From NCBI GenBank assembly GCA_947258805.1, contig CAMYJV010000059.1:3702-16375 (forward strand): DNA of 12,674 nt. Direction: 5' to 3'. This DNA is from an uncultured Gammaproteobacteria bacterium. GTDB taxonomy: Bacteria > Pseudomonadota > Gammaproteobacteria > GCA-2729495. The notes under the pieces are model-generated. The model ran no database searches. It had not been told where the DNA came from and was given only the letters and a program-made list of their open reading frames with translations. Position numbers and translations under genes: made by a program. Below, one piece after another: positions 7,408-12,674 of this stretch (position 1 is its first letter; each line of letters opens with the position of its first letter).

Positions 7408-8683
7408 CACCCACCTCGACCTGGCCCGCGAAAGTCTGCGCGAGCTGATTGCCGACCCGCGCGTGCCCGACGAGGTGCGGGCGACGCTGGCCGGCGACTA
7501 CGCCGAGGTACAGACCATGCTCGACAAGCTCGAGCACGGCCACGTGCACGTGGCCGTGCTGGGCCGGGTCAGCGTAGGCAAATCGTCACTGTTGAATGCG
7601 CTGCTGGGACGCGAGCTGTTCAGCGTCAGCCCGCTGCACGGTGAAACGCGCCAGGCCGAGCGGCAAGCCTGGCGGGAGTTCGACGCCGGTGGCGTGTTTC
7701 TGACCGACACCCCGGGCCTGGACGAAATCGACGGCGAGCAGCGCGAAGCCATGGCCCGGGAAGTGGCCGGTCGCTCCGACCTTGTGCTGTTCGTGGTGGA
7801 CGGCGACATGACCGCGTCGGACCGCGATGCGCTGGCCTCCGTGACCCAGCTGAACCGGCCGGTGCTGTTGGTGCTGAACAAGGCCGACCGCTACACGCAG
7901 ACCGAAGGCGAGCAGTTACTCGCCGCGCTGCGCGAGCGCGCCGACGGTTTGGTGGAGCCAGACAATGTTATCGCCGCCAGCGCCGACCCGGACGAGCGCA
8001 TTTATGTAGAGACCGCGACAGACGGCAACGAGCGCGAGACCCGCCGCCAACCGCCGCCGGACGTGGCGGCATTGCAGACCCGGCTGTGGGAGATCCTGGA
8101 GCGCGAAGGCAAGACCCTGGCCGCGCTGAACGCCGGGCTGTTCGCCGGCTCGCTCAGTGACAGGGTGGCCGAACGGCTCCTCGCCACACGCCGCCAGCTC
8201 GGCGACCGGGTGGTGCGCACCTATTGCGTTGCGAAAGGCGTCGCAGTGGCACTGAACCCCGTGCCGGTGGCCGACCTGCTGGCGGCGGCGTTCATCGATA
8301 TCGGCATGATCGTGCACCTGTCCCGGCTGTATGACCTGCCCCTCACCCGCAACGAAGCCGGCTCCCTGGTCCGCACCGTGCTCACGCAACTCCTCACGTT
8401 GATGGGTACCGTCTGGGCCGTGCACTTTGTTTCGGCGGCTCTAAAGCTCGCCACCGGCGGCATCTCCACGGCCGTGAGCGCGGGCGCCCAGGGCGCCGTG
8501 GCGTACTACGGCACCTACGTAGTCGGCAAGGTCACCGAGCGCTACCTCGTGCAGGGCAAGAGCTGGGGCGACGGCGGCCCGAGACAGGTTGTGCAGGAAA
8601 TCCTCGACAGCCTCGACCGCGACTCGATCCTGGCCGACGCGCGGGCGGACATCGTCGCGAGGCTAAAAGGGCAACGGGCATAA
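7400..8683 (+). CDS. Era-like GTPase with DUF697-like region, paralogue of upstream gene
   Basis: A 427-residue GTPase when started at the ATG at 7400, which overlaps the upstream stop by eight bases. The frame also has an earlier start at 7337, but that would add 21 residues encoded deep inside the upstream gene. Motifs, counted from 7400: P-loop GRVSVGKSS at 55-63, Thr83 as switch I, DTPG at 103-106, NKAD at 160-163. A DUF697-like hydrophobic region (about 280-400; KGVAVALNPVPVADLLAAAFID) ends the protein. The order of domains is the same as in the upstream gene, but the N-terminal membrane hairpin is missing and the G3 motif is canonical. The pair probably arose by tandem duplication and may act as a heteromeric complex at the membrane; the partner role is inferred only from the layout. 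Confidence 0.9.
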   Translation: MTDTHLDLARESLRELIADPRVPDEVRATLAGDYAEVQTMLDKLEHGHVHVAVLGRVSVGKSSLLNALLGRELFSVSPLHGETRQAERQAWREFDAGGVFLTDTPGLDEIDGEQREAMAREVAGRSDLVLFVVDGDMTASDRDALASVTQLNRPVLLVLNKADRYTQTEGEQLLAALRERADGLVEPDNVIAASADPDERIYVETATDGNERETRRQPPPDVAALQTRLWEILEREGKTLAALNAGLFAGSLSDRVAERLLATRRQLGDRVVRTYCVAKGVAVALNPVPVADLLAAAFIDIGMIVHLSRLYDLPLTRNEAGSLVRTVLTQLLTLMGTVWAVHFVSAALKLATGGISTAVSAGAQGAVAYYGTYVVGKVTERYLVQGKSWGDGGPRQVVQEILDSLDRDSILADARADIVARLKGQRA

Positions 8684-8736
8684 CAAAGGATGCCGCGAAC
8701 CGCCGCCGGCAGGTCACCCGGCTTGTCGTACGGCAT
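8684..8736 (-). pseudogene. 5' fragment of a chaB-like gene
   Basis: On the minus strand, an ATG at 8736 opens MPYDKPGDLPAAVRGIL. This fits the start of ChaB-family proteins (MPYxxxxDLPxxVxxxLP). It is preceded by a good ribosome binding site, GAGGCGAGGGACTC before the ATG. After 17 codons the family resemblance stops; the helices that normally follow (HAQxIYxxAFNxAxxxY) are absent and the frame runs antisense into the end of the GTPase gene. This looks like the beginning of a truncated gene whose 3' part was lost when the GTPase end was joined here. The match is short, so it could be chance. Confidence 0.5.
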
Positions 8737-8769
8737 GAGTCCCTCGCCTCAGAAAATAGACCGTGTTGA

Positions 8770-9807
8770 TCACACCATGAATGGCGCAACCAATTCCTCG
8801 GACACCGCCCACAGCCGCTCCGCCAGGGCCTGATCACCGGCATACGGCCCCTTGGTCTCCACCGGATTGCAGTCTTCGAAATAGAAGCCGCTGACGCCGT
8901 CGAGGCGAGTGTCGATGGCGACGTAGACCTGGGTTGCGGCGCCCTGGGCGGCGGTTTTCATTCCCTTGCGCAGGGGCGCATCGGGATCGCGCATCTTGCC
9001 GGTCATGTAGCGGCCCAGGTTAGTGCCAACCAGGCCGGGGTGGATAGCGTTGGCGGTCAGACCCTCGCCAGAATCCGCATCGTCGGCATAGCGCCGGGTC
9101 AGTTCATTAGAGAACAGGATGTTTGCCAGCTTCGTCTGGCCGTAGGCCTTAAAGGCCTGGTAGCCAGTATCGCCGGACAGGTTATCGAACTGGATCCCGC
9201 CCTTCGGCGCGAGGGTATAGCCCACACTCGACACCATGACGATGCGCCCGGCGGGTGCGGCCTGGACCTGCGGGAGCAGGCGCCGCGTGAGCAGGTAGTG
9301 CCCGAGGTGATTCACGACAAACTGCTTCTCCAGCGCCACGCCGTTTACCTCCACCTGCTCCAGCTCGGGTAAGGCCATGATGCCGGCGTTGCAGATCAGG
9401 ATATCCACGGGCACGTCGAGGGCCTGCACCGCCGCGGCACACTGCACCACGGACTCCATGTCGGTGAGTTCGCAGACCACCGGCACCGTATTGCCACTGA
9501 CCGAAGCGCAGGCCTGCTCGGCCTTTTCCTGGGTGCGGGCCGCGCCGATCACTTGCGCCCCGTGGGCGGCGAGCGTACGCATCGACTCGTAACCCAGGCC
9601 GGAGTTACACCCGGTAATCAGCACCGTCTTGCCGGCCAGGTCATAACTGGCAGCAACCTCGTCGCAGGTAGTGGCAAAGCCATAGTCACTGCGGGGGATA
9701 TCGGCGAAGGCGGTGCCTGCCGCAAAGAGCGCGCGAGGCAGGGCAGACGTCAGCGCAACGGCTGCGCCGGTCTGCAGCAAATAACGACGATCGATCGATG
9801 TGTTCAT
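8770..9807 (-). CDS. SDR family oxidoreductase with Tat-type signal
   Basis: A 345-residue short-chain dehydrogenase/reductase, NAD(P)-dependent, related to the retinol dehydrogenase/WWOX-like branch. Visible motifs: the nucleotide-binding TGCNSGLG at 65-72, NAG at 140-142, the catalytic Ser within MVSSVG (191-196), and the catalytic pair in YGQTK (Tyr222, Lys226). A twin-arginine leader (SIDRRYLLQTGAAVALTSAL, residues 4-23) suggests Tat export, compatible with folding around a cofactor before transport. The start at 9807 has a strong GGGGG-containing ribosome binding site. The frame could be extended to 9954, but that would translate the AT-rich repeat cluster as repeated GTFF peptides and bury the Tat motif. 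Substrate unknown. Confidence 0.9.
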   Translation of the reverse strand: MNTSIDRRYLLQTGAAVALTSALPRALFAAGTAFADIPRSDYGFATTCDEVAASYDLAGKTVLITGCNSGLGYESMRTLAAHGAQVIGAARTQEKAEQACASVSGNTVPVVCELTDMESVVQCAAAVQALDVPVDILICNAGIMALPELEQVEVNGVALEKQFVVNHLGHYLLTRRLLPQVQAAPAGRIVMVSSVGYTLAPKGGIQFDNLSGDTGYQAFKAYGQTKLANILFSNELTRRYADDADSGEGLTANAIHPGLVGTNLGRYMTGKMRDPDAPLRKGMKTAAQGAATQVYVAIDTRLDGVSGFYFEDCNPVETKGPYAGDQALAERLWAVSEELVAPFMV

Positions 9808-9879
9808 GGCCGATACCCCCTGGTACGCAGTCGCTGAAACGGCAGCTATGCCTGGTTGAGCCTGACTGGATACTACTCT

Positions 9880-9990
9880 GAAAAAGGTACCGTCGAAAAA
9901 GGTACCAGGTTTTTTTCTGAAAAAGGTACCGGGTTCATTTTTTGCAACAGGCAAAAAATAGACCCGGCACCTTTTTTACCCTTTTTTACC
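9880..9990. repeat. AT-tract/GGTACC repeat cluster with a large hairpin
   Basis: Three copies of GAAAAAGGTACC start at 9880, 9895 and 9919. The third copy begins the left arm (9919-9945) of an inverted repeat whose right arm is 9951-9977, with a five-base loop AACAG. The arms agree at all but four of 27 positions and end in AAAAA and TTTTTT tracts. After the right arm come two direct copies of CTTTTTTACC (9971-9980 and 9981-9990). On the minus strand this lies just upstream of the SDR gene, and on the plus strand it abuts the hydrolase remnant. It resembles the dispersed palindromic intergenic elements of gammaproteobacteria, some mobilised by REP-associated transposases. No transposase is present here. 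Confidence 0.75.
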
Positions 9991-10070
9991 CGGACACCGG
10001 CTTCTTCCTGATTGAAGACATACCCGTAGAGCTGGCCGAGAAGACGCTGGCGTTTATTGCAGCGAATTGA
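9990..10070 (+). pseudogene. C-terminal fragment of an alpha/beta hydrolase-like gene
   Basis: The plus strand reads PDTGFFLIEDIPVELAEK, then TLAFIAAN and a TGA at 10068-10070. The pattern H/G-F-F-L-x-E-D-x-P-x-E-L-A-E-x-x-L-A-F-I is that of the last helix of alpha/beta-fold hydrolases (haloalkane dehalogenase or epoxide hydrolase type), where the active-site His normally stands at the Gly-Phe position. The frame upstream runs straight into the AT-rich repeat, so the body of the gene is missing. Only about 26 codons support this, so the family call is tentative. Confidence 0.4.
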
Positions 10071-10092
10071 GTGGGTCTGGGGACCGGGCCCC

Positions 10093-12024
10093 TTATTGAG
10101 TCGCGTGGCAACTATAGCAGCGCGGCAATGTCACACCAATCGTCATCAAGCGCGTTGCCGTATCACCGCTTGCATCCATCACTTGCGCGGTGAACTCGGT
10201 GGTGTATCCACCCCCGCTGACGTAACCGCTAATCACACCATCAGATCCAAGTGTCAGATTCGCGGGGAGCGAACCATCAATGACGGTCCATGCGTAGGGA
10301 GGCTGGCCACGCTGTGCAGTCAAACCATAGCGGTAACTCCTGCCAGCCCTCGCGTTGGGCAGGGGCTGTGGAGTAATGGTCAGATCACAGGCATTACCGA
10401 TGCCGTCACCATCGTCATCCTGCTGGGGCCCCCAGCCTTCAGCGTCGGGGAGCGTTGCAGAGTTCGGTACCGTCGGGCAGTTGTCGTTAGCGTCGGACAC
10501 TCCGTCGCCGTCACTGTCACTCTGCGGTAAATCCTGGACCTCAAAGCAGACAAGGGACATCGCGCCCGCTCTGCCGAACTGAGCACCCGCCGACTCCAGG
10601 TAGCCAATGCCGTCCTTGTGACCCATGGTGGCCTTGCCATTGCCGCCCATCCACAGGTCGGCGTCCTGGCTATAGTCGTTAAGGGGCCAGAAGATGGCGC
10701 CGTTTCTCTCGTGCGTGCCGGCGTAGAGGGATATGTGACCGGGTTCTATAGTCCGCCAGGGACACGCAACCGCGTAGCAATCATTACAACCCGCTTCATC
10801 GATGGAGCCAAACGTCAAAGTCTGACTGACATCTGTAAAAAAGATGCTCTCGTAAGAGCGCTGGCCAGGCTTGTGGAACCAATCTACGCTAAAACCTGTG
10901 CCGCCGGCTGAGTAAATGTCGGCCTCTTTCAGGTACCACACCGAAACCGTGGACTTGTCGTTCCTGTCTTGAGACCTTGCCTCGAGAAAGTGCATGTTCT
11001 TGTTGCCATACCTGACGCCCTCCACCCAATGATTCTGGCCATCAACACCGTGAGCGACAAAAATGAGCAGCCGGTTGGAACCTGCCACATAGTGGGATTG
11101 AGGATTCGTGCCGTGGTGGTACCAGGTTCTCGTGGGAGTTGTGCCGGGGATGCACGCGCCGCAGTCTCCCGGGCAGCTCTCACAGCTCTCGCCGAGCGTG
11201 ATATCACAGACGTTATTGCCGCACTGTGCGTTGGGAATATAGTCACAGGCCGCATCGAACATGAGACCGCCAAAACCGGGATCCATACCCTGGGTTCCCG
11301 AGTTGAGCCTGATCTTGATGAAATCGTCCGGGAGAAAATTGTCGAACCGGAACGTGTGCACGTCAGTCGTTCCGTCGAACGACAGATCCGGAACAGGGGC
11401 GTTGGGGTCAAAACTTCCCTGGCCCGGCCTGCCGCCTCTCACGATGATGCCATTAGCCGAGTTGTGTGCGTTGGCCGTGTTATCCGTGACAACGTGCATG
11501 CAGAAAGAAGACGGCACGCCAGCTTTCATATAGATTTGATTGATGGTGTTGTTCGTGTTGTTTTCTGCCTTTTCATCGACAATAGAGCCAGACGGGCCGG
11601 AAAAACCGTTGGGCAGAATGAAGGAGTCCCAATTGCCGTAGCCTCCGCGCGTATACACTCCTCTCCCTTTGCAGTTGTCGAAGCAATCGGGTTTGTCGGG
11701 CGAGAAGGTGGTGTCCTCGAGGTCCCAGCAATCGAAATTGAACTCCAACCAATTTGGCACGTAAAACTGCATGTTGTCGTCGGTTCGCTTGGGCCCGACA
11801 ATGCTATAGGCAGCAAACTGCGGGAAATAGAAGCCAGCCTGGCCCCACCCCAGGAAGTTGGTGGTTGATACTTTGCGGACATAGGTAATGGTTGCGCCGC
11901 CGAGCGCTGATGTATTGCCACCCTCGCTCTCCCCATCGAATGGGACCGCACCCTCAGCGCTCCATCCACCGATTGCTGTGGTGAGAAAAAGAGCGCCTGC
12001 AATTGAGGATAGAGAACGCAACAT
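10093..12024 (-). CDS. Secreted multi-domain protein with TSP3 repeats, Ig-like domain and terminal CXXCH
   Basis: A 643-residue exported protein. Residues 1-26 are a Sec signal peptide. Residues 30-260 are an unrecognised region with several cysteines and a GFGGLMFDAACDYIP end. A cysteine-rich module follows at 268-291 (CGNNVCDITLGESCESCPGDCG, read with its neighbours), then another uncharacterised globular region at 298-495. Thrombospondin type 3 calcium-binding repeats lie at about 502-548 (DSDGDGVSDANDNCP and DDDGDGIGNACD). A putative Ig domain of the He_PIG type occupies 553-632 (YRYGLTAQRGQPPYAWTV...GSLPANLTL). The protein ends in PRCYSCHATQ, giving a CXXCH haem-attachment-like motif at 636-640. 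The ATG has only a weak ribosome binding site. Its long leader holds a c-di-GMP-I-like riboswitch, which fits an extracellular matrix or adhesion role. Confidence 0.85.
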   Translation of the reverse strand: MLRSLSSIAGALFLTTAIGGWSAEGAVPFDGESEGGNTSALGGATITYVRKVSTTNFLGWGQAGFYFPQFAAYSIVGPKRTDDNMQFYVPNWLEFNFDCWDLEDTTFSPDKPDCFDNCKGRGVYTRGGYGNWDSFILPNGFSGPSGSIVDEKAENNTNNTINQIYMKAGVPSSFCMHVVTDNTANAHNSANGIIVRGGRPGQGSFDPNAPVPDLSFDGTTDVHTFRFDNFLPDDFIKIRLNSGTQGMDPGFGGLMFDAACDYIPNAQCGNNVCDITLGESCESCPGDCGACIPGTTPTRTWYHHGTNPQSHYVAGSNRLLIFVAHGVDGQNHWVEGVRYGNKNMHFLEARSQDRNDKSTVSVWYLKEADIYSAGGTGFSVDWFHKPGQRSYESIFFTDVSQTLTFGSIDEAGCNDCYAVACPWRTIEPGHISLYAGTHERNGAIFWPLNDYSQDADLWMGGNGKATMGHKDGIGYLESAGAQFGRAGAMSLVCFEVQDLPQSDSDGDGVSDANDNCPTVPNSATLPDAEGWGPQQDDDGDGIGNACDLTITPQPLPNARAGRSYRYGLTAQRGQPPYAWTVIDGSLPANLTLGSDGVISGYVSGGGYTTEFTAQVMDASGDTATRLMTIGVTLPRCYSCHATQ

Positions 12025-12049
12025 GGCCGCTTACCGCCCCGGGAAATAG

Positions 12050-12160
12050 TCTTGGCAGCCTGGCGATCTTCGGGTCCTTCGGGAAGTCGTCCATGGCTCC
12101 ATGAAGGAAGCGAGGACCCGTGGCTTTCCGTGCCCGCCTTTCGGCGGGTCTGGCGTTGTT
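12050..12160 (-). ncRNA. Candidate cyclic-di-GMP-I (GEMM-I-like) riboswitch in the leader
   Basis: On the minus strand the leader reads GCCAGACC, stem CCCGCC, loop GAAA, stem GGCGGG (12133-12148), then CACGGAAAGCCACGGGTC. The GEMM-I core, as I recall it, is GGCAAACC, stem, GAAA loop, stem, GGACGCAAAGCCxCGGGTC. The differences are few, and two of them (the second G of GGC to C; the C of CGCAAA to G) fall where I place a base pair and would restore it as C-G. The G that contacts ligand and the intercalating A appear kept. A second arm follows: CGGGTCCT (12113-12120) pairs with AGGACCCG (12071-12078), with an inner CATG hairpin at 12090-12105. The tail GATCGCCAGGCTGCC (12054-12068) resembles the family's GATAGCCGGGTTGCC end, though one expected pair is a C-A mismatch. 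It lies 26 bases before the start codon. Confidence 0.55.
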
Positions 12161-12176
12161 TCTTGTTATGGGGACT

Positions 12177-12205
12177 ACTCTACGCCCGTCGCTGGGGGGC
12201 AGCAA
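12177..12205 (-). promoter_or_regulatory. Likely promoter of the riboswitch-led secreted-protein gene
   Basis: On the minus strand, TTGCTG (12200-12205) and TAGAGT (12177-12182) are separated by exactly 17 bases. Transcription would start near 12170, only about 15 bases before the first conserved base of the riboswitch candidate, which is the expected arrangement. The hexamers are only moderate matches to the sigma-70 consensus. Confidence 0.45.
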
Positions 12206-12229
12206 GTTGGCGTGTTCCGGCAGGTTTGC

Positions 12230-12674
12230 CTATTTAAAGCGGGGCAACACCTGGTCGCCCAACAACCGTATGGTCCGCTCCACCAGTTCGGCGGGCATGT
12301 CGCCCATACTCACTCGCAGATTAAACTGATTGACGCCGGCTTCCACGTAACGCTCGATGCTCTCTATGACGCTCGCCGGACTGCCGACGAAGCAGATCTC
12401 GTCGCCAACGCGCTCGAACAAGTCCGTCTTCCGGTCGAGCGGCTTGCCGGCGGCATCGGTGATCGAACCAAAGGCAGCGTAGAAATTCAGCACGTCGGTG
12501 ATGTAGGGCTTGCCCTCGCGCCGTGCCTGGTCGACGGTTGGGGCCAGGAACGTGCTGCGGTTGATGGCCACTGTCGCACCGGACGGGTCGGCGCCACGCG
12601 CCTGCAGCGCCTCCCGGTAGCGCCTGGCCTGCCGCTTGATGAGCTCGAAATGATATTGGGTCGCGGCACACCAG
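12230..12674 (-). CDS. LLM class flavin-dependent oxidoreductase, C-terminal part
   Basis: The last 148 residues of a luciferase-like monooxygenase; the N-terminal part lies beyond the window edge, because the frame is open to base 12674. Visible segments: HFELIKRQARRYREAL, then ARGADPSGATVAINRSTFLA, which marks the start of the C-terminal half of the barrel, then GDEICFVGSPASVIESIERY and a C-terminal AGVNQFNLRVSMGDMP. The GSPxxVIExIxxYxxAGVNxF pattern is characteristic of F420- or FMN-dependent LLM enzymes. Whether the cofactor is FMN or F420 cannot be told from this part. The apparent start at 12571 is an internal GTG (Val), not a true start. The gene ends 25 bases upstream of the promoter of the secreted-protein gene. 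Confidence 0.88.
   Translation of the reverse strand, partial: WCAATQYHFELIKRQARRYREALQARGADPSGATVAINRSTFLAPTVDQARREGKPYITDVLNFYAAFGSITDAAGKPLDRKTDLFERVGDEICFVGSPASVIESIERYVEAGVNQFNLRVSMGDMPAELVERTIRLLGDQVLPRFK

Noticed and set aside
6304..7410. Long opposite-strand open frame of 368 codons
   Set aside because: It is antisense to the well-supported GTPase gene, has biased His/Gln/Arg-rich composition and no recognisable domain; it arises from high GC codon use.
9808..9954. N-terminal extension of the SDR gene to 9954
   Set aside because: It translates the intergenic repeats into repeated GTFF peptides; the ATG at 9807 has a strong ribosome binding site and exposes the Tat motif.
10079..10092. 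GGGGACCGGGCCCC inverted repeat beside the stop of the secreted-protein gene
   Set aside because: It could form a hairpin after the stop codon, but there is no T-run and the two inner positions do not pair; too short to call a terminator or element.
10969..11868. Opposite-strand open frame of 299 codons over the secreted-protein gene
   Set aside because: The minus-strand protein has a signal peptide, TSP3 repeats and an Ig-like domain, whereas the plus frame shows no domain or ribosome binding site.
12133..12148. CCCGCC/GGCGGG hairpin read as an intrinsic terminator
   Set aside because: No clean T-run follows on either strand and no gene end fits; on the minus strand it has a GAAA loop and riboswitch-like flanks.

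Overview
This is a GC-rich chromosomal window, most likely from an uncultured or poorly described gammaproteobacterium. The pointers are a DUF4124 secreted protein, a DUF2267 protein, a ChaB start fragment, an SDR with a Tat-like leader, and short AT-tract/GGTACC intergenic repeats in an otherwise GC-rich sequence. The order cannot be fixed from the sequence. There are no tRNA or rRNA genes, no transposase and no CRISPR array.

Left part (1-5636). An ECF-type sigma factor, possibly cut by the window edge, is followed by a lipoprotein built from eight 23-residue repeats plus a peptidoglycan-binding domain, closed by a strong UUCG terminator. A run of minus-strand genes follows: a small lipoprotein, a DUF2267 protein, a NYN-domain (PIN-like) putative RNase, a membrane-anchored DUF4105 (Lnb-like) protein and a DUF4124 protein. 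Between the NYN and DUF2267 genes lies the decayed C-terminal end of a DUF1223 gene.

Middle (5850-8736). Two overlapping plus-strand genes encode paralogous GTPases. Each has a P-loop G domain followed by a hydrophobic DUF697-like region, and only the first has an N-terminal membrane hairpin. Their promoter places the start codon almost at the transcription start. Just past the second stop codon sits the antisense first 17 codons of a chaB-like gene.

Right part (8770-12674). A Tat-type SDR oxidoreductase is followed by an AT-tract hairpin repeat cluster and the last codons of a hydrolase-like gene. Next is a large secreted protein with a cysteine-rich module, thrombospondin-3 calcium repeats, a putative Ig domain and a terminal CXXCH. 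Its leader carries a structured RNA that closely resembles a cyclic-di-GMP-I (GEMM-I) riboswitch, with a promoter just upstream. The window ends in the C-terminal part of a flavin-dependent luciferase-like oxidoreductase.

The most notable points are the candidate c-di-GMP riboswitch in front of an extracellular protein gene, the coupled GTPase pair, and three gene relics (DUF1223, ChaB, hydrolase) lying directly at the ends of intact genes or repeats. The relics suggest that this region has been reshaped by deletions.
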